A DNA stretch of 64,000 nucleotides from Amycolatopsis sp. WQ 127309 (GTDB lineage Bacteria > Actinomycetota > Actinomycetes > Mycobacteriales > Pseudonocardiaceae). Both the position numbers and the translations under genes were made by a program. This document shows, in pieces, positions 16,285-24,480 of this stretch. The stretch lies in NCBI RefSeq assembly GCF_023023025.1, contig NZ_CP095481.1, positions 10,863,001-10,927,000 on the forward strand, read 5' to 3'. How positions within the stretch are numbered: the stretch's first letter is position 1; each line of letters begins with the position of its first letter. The notes beneath the pieces were generated by a model. That model made no database searches. It was not told where the DNA came from and saw only the letters and a program-made list of their open reading frames with translations.

Positions 16285-19200
16285 TCAGTTAGCGCTCTGC
16301 TCCGAGGCTTTCACCGGCGGACCGGCCGGGCGTGACGCGGCCCGGCGCGGACGGCGCCGGGTGGAGCGCACGGCCGGTTCGGGCACGCTGACCTCGGGTT
16401 CGGCGACCGGCTCAGCGGCCTCCGAAGTCTCTGTGACGGGCTCTTCCGCCGGCTCGGGAGCCGACGAACGCTCGACGGCCGGCAGCTCCTCGAGCGGCGC
16501 CGGCGTCTCGTCCGCCTCGGTGGTCACCGGGACGTCCGCGACCTCGGTCGCCGGCTCCGGGGCCACCACGGCCTCGGCCGGCGTCTCGGTGGCCTGACCG
16601 GCCTCCGCCGTGTCGGTCACCTCCGGGACGGGCCCGTTGCCGTTGAGGGCACCGTGCTCGTGCGGCTGCTCCTTGGCGACCTTGGACGCGTTGGCCATCG
16701 CCGCCACCGCGGACGCGATCGACTCGCGCTTCTCCGGCGGCGGGACGGCGTGCACCTCGGCCTTGGCGGCCTCGGCCTGCTCCTTGGCGGCTTCCTCGCC
16801 CTTGCCACCACGGCCGCGCGACCGGCGGGAGCTCTTCTCCCCGCCACCGCCGCCACCGTTGCCGCCACCGCCACCGTTGCCGCCGTTGCCCCCGTTGCCG
16901 CTGGGAGAGTGGGCGGCGGTGCCGCCGGCCGTGCGCTGCGGCTCGGTCGAGACGACCACGCCGCGGCCCTTGCAGTGCTCGCACGGCGTCGAGAACGCCT
17001 CGAGCAGCCCGGTGCCGATCTTCTTGCGGGTCATCTGCACCAGGCCGAGCGAGGTGACCTCGGCCACCTGGTGGCGGGTGCGGTCGCGGCCGAGGCACTC
17101 GGTGAGGCGGCGCAGCACCAGCTCGCGGTTGGACTCGAGCACCATGTCGATGAAGTCGATCACGATGATGCCGCCGATGTCCCGCAGCCGCAGCTGGCGG
17201 ACGATCTCCTCCGCCGACTCCAGGTTGTTGCGGGTCACCGTCTCCTCGAGGTTGCCGCCCGAGCCGGTGAACTTGCCGGTGTTGACGTCGATGACCGTCA
17301 TCGCCTCGGTGCGGTCGATGACCAGGTACCCGCCCGAGGGCAGCCAGACCTTGCGGTCGAGGGCCTTGGTGATCTGCTCGTCGATCCGGTGGTCGGCGAA
17401 GGCGTCGCCGGTGCCGGTGTAGCGCTTGAGGCGCTCGCCCAGCTCCGGCGCGACGTGCCGGACGTAGTCGTCGATGGTGTCCCAGGACCGGTTGCCCTGG
17501 ATCTCCAGCTTGGTGAAGTCCTCGGTGAAGAGGTCACGCACGACCTTGACCAGCAGGTCCGGCTCTTCGTAGAGCATGGTCGGCGCGCCGCCCTTGCGGC
17601 CGGAGCCGGCGTCGGCCTTCTCCTTGATGATGTCCCACTGGGCCTTCAGGCGGTCGACGTCGCGGCCGAGCTCCTCCTCGCCGATGCCCTCGGAGGCGGT
17701 GCGGATGATCACACCCGCGTCCTCCGGGACGATCCGCTTGAGGATGTCCTTGAGCCGGCGGCGCTCGTTCTCCGGCAGCTTGCGGGAGATGCCGGTGGCG
17801 CCGCCCGCGGGGACGTACACCAGGAAGCGACCGGGCAGCGAGATCTGCGTGGTCAGCCGGGCGCCCTTGTGCCCGACCGGGTCCTTGGTCACCTGGACGA
17901 GCACGGAGTCGCCGGTGGACAGCGCCTGCTCGATCTTGCGGGCCTTGCCCTCCAGACCGGCGGCGTCCCAGTCGACCTCACCGGCGTAGAGCACGGCGTT
18001 GCGGCCGCGGCCGATGTCGATGAACGCGGCCTCCATGCTCGGCAGCACGTTCTGGACGCGGCCGAGGTAGACGTTGCCGACGATCGAGCCGGAGCCCGAC
18101 TGCGTCACGAAGTGCTCGACCAGCACGCCGTCCTCGAGCACGGCGATCTGCGTGGAGTCGCCCTTCTCGAGGACGACCATCGTGCGCTCGACCGCCTCGC
18201 GGCGGGCGAGGAACTCGGCCTCGGACAGGATCGGGGCGCGGCGGCGGCCGGCCTCGCGGCCGTCACGGCGGCGCTGGCGCTTGGCCTCGAGCCGGGTCGA
18301 GCCGCGGACGCTGCGCACCTCGTCGCGCGCCGCCGGGCGCTCGCGCTCGGCGCGTTCGGCCTGCTCGGCCTTGGCCTGGCGGACGTGGGTGACGGTGTTG
18401 GGCGGGTCGTCGGTGCCGGTGTCCCCGGCGTCGTCGCCGTCCGAGCCCTTGCGGCGGCGACGGCGGCGACGGCGCTTGCTGCCGCCTTCACCGTCACTGT
18501 CGCCGTCGTTGTCGGAGTCGTCGCCTTCGGGCTCCTCCGCGACGTCCGATTCGTCCTTCGCGGGCTTTTCGTCCGTGTTGCCGTTGCGGGAGCGGCGACG
18601 CGCGGGCGCCGGCTGCTCCTCTTCGGCCTGGGCGTCGTCGCCCTCGTTCTCGTCGCTGCCGTCGGCGCCCTTGCCCCGGCCGCGGCCGCGGCGGCCACGG
18701 CGGCGGCGACGGCGGCTGTTGGCGTCGTCACCGTCGTCGTCGGCGTCGATGGCCGGCGTGGTGTCCTCGGCCTCTTCTTCTTCGACGATCTCGGGCTCGG
18801 GCTGCTGGCGCTTCTGCTTCACCGGGGCGGGGGCCGGCGGCTCCGCGAACGGGTCGGCCGGCTTGCGCGCCGGCTTGGTCGCGGCGGGCTCCGGCGGCAG
18901 GAAGACCGGCGACGGCGCGGCGAACACCGGCAGGTGCGCGCGGCTCTTCTGCCGCGGGCGCGGCTTCTCGGTCTCGGCGGGTGCCGGCTCGGGTTCCGGC
19001 TTGCGCCGGGTCCGCCCGGTGGGCGCCACCTCGACGTCACCGCCCGAGGTGGGGGCCACCTCGACGTCGCCACCGGAAGCCGGCGCCGCTTCGACGTCAC
19101 CACCGGAAGCCGGCGCGACCTCGACGTCGCCGCCGGAGAACGCCTCGGCGACCTTGAGGGCCACTTCCCGGGTCACGCTCGACTGCGCGCTGCGGACGCT

Positions 19201-19365
19201 TTCGCCCAGTTCGCCCAGCTTCGCGAGGACGTCCCGGCTGTGCGACTCGAGCAGCTTGGCCAGCGCGTGCACCCGGATCCGGGCGGGCAGGTCGGCCAGC
19301 GGGCCGGTCGTGGGTGTGGCGGGATTCCCGCCGGTGTGCTCGGCGGGTGTTTCCGCGTTCGACAT
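16285..19365 (-). CDS. rne: Ribonuclease E/G family endoribonuclease
   Basis: A 1026-residue single-strand-specific endoribonuclease for rRNA maturation and mRNA decay. The N-terminal 385 residues are low complexity, with four 10-residue repeats at 77-116, acidic runs and Arg-rich runs (about 218-230 and 297-304). The S1 domain starts near 425 (IVGNVYLGRVQNVLPSMEAAF). The DNase I-like catalytic core has metal-binding Asp692 in IDVNTGKF and Asp736 in VIDFIDM. The Zn-link CEHCKGRG (Cys794, Cys797) follows, then a Gly-rich and Glu/Pro-rich tail. The long extensions on both sides of the core are typical of actinobacterial enzymes and likely bind RNA or degradosome partners. GGAGGAG precedes the ATG. 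Confidence 0.95.
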   Translation of the reverse strand: MSNAETPAEHTGGNPATPTTGPLADLPARIRVHALAKLLESHSRDVLAKLGELGESVRSAQSSVTREVALKVAEAFSGGDVEVAPASGGDVEAAPASGGDVEVAPTSGGDVEVAPTGRTRRKPEPEPAPAETEKPRPRQKSRAHLPVFAAPSPVFLPPEPAATKPARKPADPFAEPPAPAPVKQKRQQPEPEIVEEEEAEDTTPAIDADDDGDDANSRRRRRRGRRGRGRGKGADGSDENEGDDAQAEEEQPAPARRRSRNGNTDEKPAKDESDVAEEPEGDDSDNDGDSDGEGGSKRRRRRRRRKGSDGDDAGDTGTDDPPNTVTHVRQAKAEQAERAERERPAARDEVRSVRGSTRLEAKRQRRRDGREAGRRRAPILSEAEFLARREAVERTMVVLEKGDSTQIAVLEDGVLVEHFVTQSGSGSIVGNVYLGRVQNVLPSMEAAFIDIGRGRNAVLYAGEVDWDAAGLEGKARKIEQALSTGDSVLVQVTKDPVGHKGARLTTQISLPGRFLVYVPAGGATGISRKLPENERRRLKDILKRIVPEDAGVIIRTASEGIGEEELGRDVDRLKAQWDIIKEKADAGSGRKGGAPTMLYEEPDLLVKVVRDLFTEDFTKLEIQGNRSWDTIDDYVRHVAPELGERLKRYTGTGDAFADHRIDEQITKALDRKVWLPSGGYLVIDRTEAMTVIDVNTGKFTGSGGNLEETVTRNNLESAEEIVRQLRLRDIGGIIVIDFIDMVLESNRELVLRRLTECLGRDRTRHQVAEVTSLGLVQMTRKKIGTGLLEAFSTPCEHCKGRGVVVSTEPQRTAGGTAAHSPSGNGGNGGNGGGGGNGGGGGGEKSSRRSRGRGGKGEEAAKEQAEAAKAEVHAVPPPEKRESIASAVAAMANASKVAKEQPHEHGALNGNGPVPEVTDTAEAGQATETPAEAVVAPEPATEVADVPVTTEADETPAPLEELPAVERSSAPEPAEEPVTETSEAAEPVAEPEVSVPEPAVRSTRRRPRRAASRPAGPPVKASEQSAN
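19018..19137 (-). repeat. Four tandem 30-bp coding repeats in rne
   Basis: The repeats encode SGGDVEVAPA, SGGDVEAAPA, SGGDVEVAPT and SGGDVEVAPT at residues 77-116 of the RNase. Length variation by whole units would keep the reading frame. This makes it a likely strain-variable site in the disordered N-terminal extension. Confidence 0.9.
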
Positions 19366-19902
19366 GTGTCTCCTCCGCCCCCGGGCGCGTCTGCCGGTTC
19401 AACCCGGCAGGGACGCGGCCGCGCAGGGGCCCCTTTCTGTTCGTTCCGCCGTGGTGGTCACCAGCGGCGGGAATCCTTGCCCGACGACCGGGCGCCGCAC
19501 CACCGACTCCCGATGGCGCGCAACCCGGTCAAAGGTCTGCTCGGCGGGTGCCTGCCCAAGCCTCGCGGCCCCCGGGCCGCCCGCCACGTCGTCCAGCCGC
19601 CCGGCCTGCGGGCGGCGACGCGCGTGGTGCTGGTTCATGCACTTCGCCGGGCCACAATGCCGCAGGCAGCACCTCTCACGTGCGCCCCGCGGCCCAGTGG
19701 CCACCCCGAGTATCCCACACCCGGTGACCGCACCGGTGTAGTCGGTACCTCACGCAGGCCGCCCGGGCGTGCCGCGGGGCACCGGCCGGGCGAACTTGGC
19801 TGCAGAGCTTGTCCGCCGGGCGCGGGGTGGCTAGCGTGCGGCTCGGGGTGGCCGGGCGCACGCGCGCCGGCACCCGCGTTCCGGCGTCCGGTGGGAGGTC
19901 AA
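19366..19902. other. Divergent intergenic region between rne and the S8 protease
   Basis: This 537-bp gap contains no gene I can support. On the rne side CTGCCGG (19391-19397) and CCGGCAG (19404-19410) form a 7-bp hairpin just upstream of the rne ribosome-binding site. On the reverse strand, TGGGATACT at about 19709-19717 looks like an extended -10, which would give rne a 5' leader of roughly 340 nt. Long autoregulatory leaders are known for enterobacterial rne; here this is only an inference. Confidence 0.4.
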
Positions 19903-21333
19903 GTGTCCCTGCTGGCGCGGCCGCTGCGGGCGGCCGTGTGCACCGTGCTGGTGCTTTCGGGATGCGTCACCGCCGGTCCGGCGGCGGCCGGCGAGCCGTC
20001 CTGCGCCCCCGGGCGGACCCTGCGTTACGTCGTCACCTTCGACCGCGGCACCACCGAGTCCGCCGCCCGCGCGCAGATTTCCGGCGCCTGTGGCGCCACG
20101 ACCGTGTACTACCCGCAGATCGCCGTCGCCGTGGCCACGTCCGGCGATCCGGGGTTCGGGCCGCGGATCGGCCTCGACCGGACGTTCAGCGCCCAGGGCG
20201 AGCGGCTGGCCGCGCAGCGCGCGACCGACCCGGTCAGGCCCCAGCCCGCGCGGGCGGCGCTGGCCGCGACCGACCCGGCCCGGGTGCCCGGCACGGACCT
20301 GAGCTCCCGGCAGTGGGACATGCAGGCGATCAACGCGGGCTGGGCGCACCGGGTGTCCGAAGGCAGCCGCGACGTCGTGGTCGGCGTGCTCGACTCGGGG
20401 ATCGACCCGGCCCACCCGGACCTGACCGCGGCGCTGGACCGCGACGACTCCGCCGGCTGCCTCACCGGCGCCCCCGACCAGGACCGGAGCGCGTGGGCGC
20501 CGACGACGTCGGTGCACGGCACGCACGTGGCCGGCATCATCGCGGCGGCCGACGACGGCCACGGCGTCACCGGCGTGGCGCCCGGCGTGCGCGTCGCCTC
20601 GGTGAAGGTGATCGACGACCGCGGGTACGCCGACCCCGAGGCCGCGGTGTGCGGGCTGATGTGGGCGGCGTCGCGGCACATGCAGCTGACGAACAGCAGC
20701 TACTTCGTCAACCCGTGGTCGCTGTCGTGCATCCGCGGCGATGACCGCGGCGTCGTGCACGAGGTGCTGGCCAGAGCGGTGGAGTACAGCACGTCGGCGG
20801 GCACGCTGAACGTCGCGGCGGCGACCAACGAGGCCGTCGGCCTGACGCCGTCCGCTCGGTCGGGCGCGCCCGGCGCGGGCACCGGGTGCGAGGCCCTGCC
20901 GGCCGGGCTGCGGGACGTCGTCGCGGTGTCGGCGGTGGGGGCGGACCGGGTGAAGGCGGGCTACAGCTCGTACGGGCTGGGCGTGATCGACGTCACCGCG
21001 CCCGGCGGCGAGACGGGCCGGTGCGTGCTCTCGACGGTCCCGGGCGGGTACGCGCCGCTGTGCGGGACGTCGATGGCGGCGCCGCACGTCGCCGGGGTGC
21101 TCGCGCTGCTGGCGTCCCAGCACCCGGGCGCCGGGCCGCGCCAGCTGCGGCGGTCGCTGGACGAGCAGGCGACGCCGATGGCGTGCCCGGCCGACTACGA
21201 CCTGACCGGCGACGGGATCCAGGACGCGTACTGCGCGGGGTACGAGGGGTTCAACGGCTTCTACGGCCACGGCATGGTGGACGCGATGGCGGCGGTGGCG
21301 CCGCGGACCGGGCGGCCGGACCCGGCCCGCTGA
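19903..21333 (+). CDS. S8-family subtilisin-like serine protease, probable lipoprotein
   Basis: A secreted 476-residue protease. The N-terminus is a signal peptide ending in a lipobox, LSGC, so it may be lipid-anchored. A short prodomain-like region (RYVVTFDRGTTESAARAQI) precedes the catalytic domain. The triad is Asp164 (VGVLDSGIDPAHPDL), His205 (VHGTHVAGI) and Ser390 (CGTSMAAPHVAG). Six or more cysteines suggest disulfides. GTG 19903 follows GGGAGG at four bases. A longer in-frame reading extends back to 16654 antisense to rne and is not real. There is no C-terminal anchor, unlike mycosins. Confidence 0.92.
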   Translation: MSLLARPLRAAVCTVLVLSGCVTAGPAAAGEPSCAPGRTLRYVVTFDRGTTESAARAQISGACGATTVYYPQIAVAVATSGDPGFGPRIGLDRTFSAQGERLAAQRATDPVRPQPARAALAATDPARVPGTDLSSRQWDMQAINAGWAHRVSEGSRDVVVGVLDSGIDPAHPDLTAALDRDDSAGCLTGAPDQDRSAWAPTTSVHGTHVAGIIAAADDGHGVTGVAPGVRVASVKVIDDRGYADPEAAVCGLMWAASRHMQLTNSSYFVNPWSLSCIRGDDRGVVHEVLARAVEYSTSAGTLNVAAATNEAVGLTPSARSGAPGAGTGCEALPAGLRDVVAVSAVGADRVKAGYSSYGLGVIDVTAPGGETGRCVLSTVPGGYAPLCGTSMAAPHVAGVLALLASQHPGAGPRQLRRSLDEQATPMACPADYDLTGDGIQDAYCAGYEGFNGFYGHGMVDAMAAVAPRTGRPDPAR

Positions 21334-21337
21334 GCCG

Positions 21338-21367
21338 CGTCACGTCACGTCACGTCACGTCACGTCA
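21338..21367. repeat. CGTCA x6 microsatellite
   Basis: Six perfect copies of the pentamer CGTCA lie in the 3' ends of two converging genes. The stop codon of the ABC permease (TGA at 21360-21362 on the reverse strand) is inside the repeat. Slippage would leave the permease C-terminus unchanged, since the first unit already supplies the stop. Confidence 0.9.
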
Positions 21368-22190
21368 GCAGGAGTTTCGCGATGCGGCGGGTCGAGGCCC
21401 ACAGGCCCACGCCGCCGAGGACCAGCAGGTAGGCGAGGTTGCCCAGCATGCCGGGCGACAGGATGTCCGTCGCGAGGCCGCGCATCAGCTCGATCGCGTG
21501 GTAGAGCGGGAAGCAGCGGACCACCCACTGCACCGGCTCCGGGTACACCGACAGCGGGAAGAACGTCGTCGAGAACAGGAACATCGGGGTCAGCACCAGC
21601 TGGATGTAGTCGAACTGGGCCGTCGACTTCACGAACGTCACCAGCGCCATGCCGACCGCCGAGAAGGCCAGGCCCACCAGCAGCGCCGCCGGGACCATCA
21701 GCAGCGCCCACCACGACGTCAGCAGGCCCATCGCCGCCGCGATGCCGAGGAACGCCACCGCGTAGAAGCCGCCGCGCAGGACCGCCCAGCCGATCTCGCC
21801 GAGCGCGACGTCCAGCGGGCCGATCGGGGTGGCCAGCATCGCGTCGTACAGCTTCGCGTAGCGCAGCTTGAAGAACAGGTTGTACGTCGACTCGAAGACG
21901 GCGCCGTTCATCGCCGACATCGCCAGCAGCGCCGGGGCGACGAAGGCGACGTAGCTCATCGGGCGCCCGTCCGGGCCCGCGACCTCGGTGACCAGCTTGC
22001 CGAAGCCCAGCTGGAACGCCATCAGGTAGAGGAACGGCTCGATCGCGCCGGACAGGAAGATCAGCCAGCTGTTCCGGTAGACCATGGCCGCGCGCTCGAT
22101 CAGCGCGCTCGCCCGGCCGGCGTAGAGCCCGGGCGGGAGGATCCGCAGCAGCAGCCCGCCGCGGGCCGGTGGGGCCTGGACGCTCACCAT
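21360..22190 (-). CDS. ABC-2 type transporter permease (second permease, DrrB-like)
   Basis: A 276-residue integral membrane subunit with six predicted helices. The segment ERAAMVYRNSWLIFLSG and the later LTPMFLFSTTFFPLSVYP are typical of ABC-2 (DrrB/NodJ) exporters. ATG 22190 overlaps the stop of the upstream permease as TGATG, so translation is coupled. With the other permease and the ATPase it forms a heterodimeric exporter, perhaps for a lipid or drug. The cargo is unknown. Confidence 0.9.
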   Translation of the reverse strand: MVSVQAPPARGGLLLRILPPGLYAGRASALIERAAMVYRNSWLIFLSGAIEPFLYLMAFQLGFGKLVTEVAGPDGRPMSYVAFVAPALLAMSAMNGAVFESTYNLFFKLRYAKLYDAMLATPIGPLDVALGEIGWAVLRGGFYAVAFLGIAAAMGLLTSWWALLMVPAALLVGLAFSAVGMALVTFVKSTAQFDYIQLVLTPMFLFSTTFFPLSVYPEPVQWVVRCFPLYHAIELMRGLATDILSPGMLGNLAYLLVLGGVGLWASTRRIAKLLLT

Positions 22191-22996
22191 CAGACCACCA
22201 GCCTCTTGTAGAAGGCCCGGTGCGCGAGCGCCCACCCGGCCGCGAACAACGCCGCGAGCACGGCGAAGTGGCCGAGCATCGCCCAGCCGCCGACCCCGCC
22301 GACGCTCACGCCGCGGGCCAGCTGGGTGCCGTGCCACAGCGGGGAGATCCAGGCCAGCCAGCGGATCGCGGCGGGCAGCTGGGCGATCGGGAAGAACGTG
22401 CCGCTGAACAACGTCATCGGCATGACGACGAACCGGAAGATCAGCCCGAAGCGCTGGCCCTCGTCGTGGGTGCTCGCCGCCAGCGCGGCCATCGGCGTGG
22501 TGCAGGCGAGCCCGGTGACGGTGCCGGCCAGGATCACCAGCAGGACGCCGGGGCCGGTCCAGGAGCCGAAGAACAACGCGACGAACGCGTAGATCGCGCC
22601 GGCCAGGGTCAGCCGCAGCGCCGACCAGATCAGGTGACCGCCGAACACCTGGCCGGGTGACACCGGCGTGGCGGTGACGGCCAGGTAGTCCTTCTGCCAC
22701 TTGAACCCGGAGAGAACGGGGTAGCTCGACTCGCCGATCGCCTGCTGCGCCGCACCGGCCGCGAGCAGCGCGGGCGCGATGTACTGCAGGTAGGAGAGGC
22801 CGCCGGTGACCGTGCCGGGCCGCACCTGCGACCCGAAGCCGAGGCCCATCGCGGCGAGGAACAGCACCGGCTGCAGGCCGGTGGAGTACAAAGTGGACAG
22901 CCAGTGCCGGCGGTACCAGGTCCAGTGCCCTTCAACGCGCAGCCAGGCCCCGTGCCAGCGACCGACGACCCGGCCGGTGGATTCGACGGTGGTCAT
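22190..22996 (-). CDS. ABC-2 type transporter permease (first permease)
   Basis: A 268-residue membrane subunit. The cytoplasmic N-terminus WHGAWLRVEGHWTWYRRHW precedes six helices, with VMPMTLFSGTFFPIAQLP as the family's conserved ABC-2 loop. ATG 22996 has GGAAGGA six bases upstream and is chosen over a longer in-frame reading that runs into the repeat region. It is translationally coupled to the second permease. About 500 bp, including a tandem array, separate it from the ATPase gene, which is unusual for one operon. Confidence 0.9.
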   Translation of the reverse strand: MTTVESTGRVVGRWHGAWLRVEGHWTWYRRHWLSTLYSTGLQPVLFLAAMGLGFGSQVRPGTVTGGLSYLQYIAPALLAAGAAQQAIGESSYPVLSGFKWQKDYLAVTATPVSPGQVFGGHLIWSALRLTLAGAIYAFVALFFGSWTGPGVLLVILAGTVTGLACTTPMAALAASTHDEGQRFGLIFRFVVMPMTLFSGTFFPIAQLPAAIRWLAWISPLWHGTQLARGVSVGGVGGWAMLGHFAVLAALFAAGWALAHRAFYKRLVV

Positions 22997-23219
22997 GGCC
23001 GGTCCTTCCGGCGGAGGTGCCCTTGCCGAGTGTCCCGGCGGGGGTGCGCGCGCGGAGTCTCCCGGCAGAGGCACGATCGCCCCGTCGCCCAACAAGAGTG
23101 CGCGCGCGGGCCGCGGGAGCTACTCCCCCGCGGGTCCCTCCGGCGATGGGCATCGGCCGGATCCCGGCGGAGCCGTGGCCGGGGTCGCCGGGCCAGGGCC
23201 AGGGTCGCGACCGAAACAG

Positions 23220-23444
23220 CCGCCTTGCCACCCCAAACGGCCAACTCGCCACCCGGAGCAGCCAACTCGCCGACCGGAGCGGCCAACTCGCCACCCGGAG
23301 CGGCAGGCTTGCCACCCGAAACTGCCGACTCACCGACCGGAGCAGCCGACTCGCCACCCCGAAGGGCCAACTCACCGGCCGGAACAGCCAACTCACCGAC
23401 CGGATTGGCCAGCACAACGCCCGGAGTGGCCGACTCGCCGGGAG
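23220..23444. repeat. Tandem array, 21-bp period, about 10 units
   Basis: Ten or more degenerate units start near 23220 and recur every 21 bp (23241, 23262, 23283 and on to 23430). Most begin CCAACTCGCC or CCGACTC and end in GGAGCGG-like sequence. The array fills the gap between the ATPase and first permease of one exporter. It is open in most frames and makes heptad peptides such as GELAAPV, which I take to be a consequence of the 21-bp period. The rest of the gap (22997-23219 and 23445-23492) shows no gene. Confidence 0.85.
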
Positions 23445-23492
23445 AACCGAGGGGCGCGGGACAGCGGTGTGCGCCAAGGGAACCCGAGTCCA

Positions 23493-24437
23493 TCAGTCCA
23501 CCAGCGTCCGGCCGGTCAGCCTGAGGAACACGTCCTCCAGGGAACTGCGGCGCACCAGGCTCGACAGCGGGCGGACGCCTCGGGCGTGGGTGCGTTCCAG
23601 GGCGTCCTCGCCGTCGTTGCTGTAGAGCAGGACCCGGTCCGGGAGCACCTCCACCCGCTCCGCCAGGCCCGCCACCTGCGCGGCCGCCGACTCCTGCTCC
23701 CCCGACGCGAACCGCAGCTCGACGACTTCGCGTGTCGAGTAGCGGCTGATCAGCTCGGCCGGTGAGCCTTCCGCGGCGATGCGGCCGTGGTCCATCACCA
23801 CCAGCCTGTCGCACAGCTGCTCCGCCTCGTCCATGTAGTGCGTGGTCACGATCAGCGTGGTGCCCTGGGCCTTGAGCCGGAATAAGCGGTCCCACAGCAG
23901 GTGCCGGGCCTGCGGGTCGAGGCCTGTCGTCGGTTCGTCGAGCAGCAGCAGTTCGGGGTCGTTGACCAGCGACCGCGCGATCGTCAGACGCCGTTTCATG
24001 CCGCCCGACAGCGGGTCCACCCTGTCATCGGCCCGGTCCGTCAGCTGGGCGAACTCCAGCAGCTCTTCGGCCTTGCGGCGAGCCACCGCCCGCGACAGCC
24101 CGAAGTACCGGGCGTACACGATCAGGTTCTCCCGGACGGTCAGCTCGACGTCCAGGTTGTCCAGCTGCGGCACGACGCCGAGGCGCGCGCGGATCCGCGG
24201 GCCGGCCGCGTCCGGGTCCAGGCCGAGCACCCGCAGGTCGCCGTCGGTCCGCGGTGACACGCACGCGATCATCCGCATGGTCGACGACTTCCCGGCGCCG
24301 TTGGGGCCGAGGAAGCCGAACGCCTCCCCGCGCCGCACCTCGACGTCGATCCCGCGCACGGCTTCGAACTCGCCGAACCGCTTCACCAGTGCCTTGGCCT
24401 GCACCAGCGCCGGCTCTCGCTCCTCCGTTTGGTCCAC
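23493..24437 (-). CDS. ABC transporter ATP-binding protein (DrrA-like)
   Basis: The 314-residue nucleotide-binding subunit of the exporter whose permeases follow on the same strand. Walker A is GPNGAGKSS, the signature is LSGGMKRRL, Walker B is LLLLDEPTTGLDP, and the switch His lies in VTTHYMDEAEQ. The C-terminal DUF4162-like region, ending SLEDVFLRLTGRTLVD, matches DrrA-type drug and lipid exporters. The start is uncertain: GTG 24437 or a TTG at 24467. I prefer GTG because homology begins soon after it. Confidence 0.9.
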   Translation of the reverse strand: MDQTEEREPALVQAKALVKRFGEFEAVRGIDVEVRRGEAFGFLGPNGAGKSSTMRMIACVSPRTDGDLRVLGLDPDAAGPRIRARLGVVPQLDNLDVELTVRENLIVYARYFGLSRAVARRKAEELLEFAQLTDRADDRVDPLSGGMKRRLTIARSLVNDPELLLLDEPTTGLDPQARHLLWDRLFRLKAQGTTLIVTTHYMDEAEQLCDRLVVMDHGRIAAEGSPAELISRYSTREVVELRFASGEQESAAAQVAGLAERVEVLPDRVLLYSNDGEDALERTHARGVRPLSSLVRRSSLEDVFLRLTGRTLVD

Positions 24438-24468
24438 ATCCCGAACCCTAGGACCCGCCACCGACAAA

Positions 24469-24480
24469 AACCGAACGGTT
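24469..24480. promoter_or_regulatory. Inverted repeat upstream of the exporter ATPase gene
   Basis: AACCG-AA-CGGTT is a symmetric 5-bp inverted repeat just upstream of the ATPase gene. It touches the stop codon of the upstream gene. It may be an operator for a small dimeric repressor; no regulator is adjacent. Confidence 0.35.

Noticed and set aside
16654..19902. Very long open frame running antisense to rne into the S8 protease
   Set aside because: It is a high-GC shadow of the RNase gene; homology to proteases starts only after the GTG at 19903.
22806..23895. Long frames on both strands across the 21-bp array
   Set aside because: A 21-bp period keeps many frames open; no frame has a ribosome-binding site or recognisable domain.
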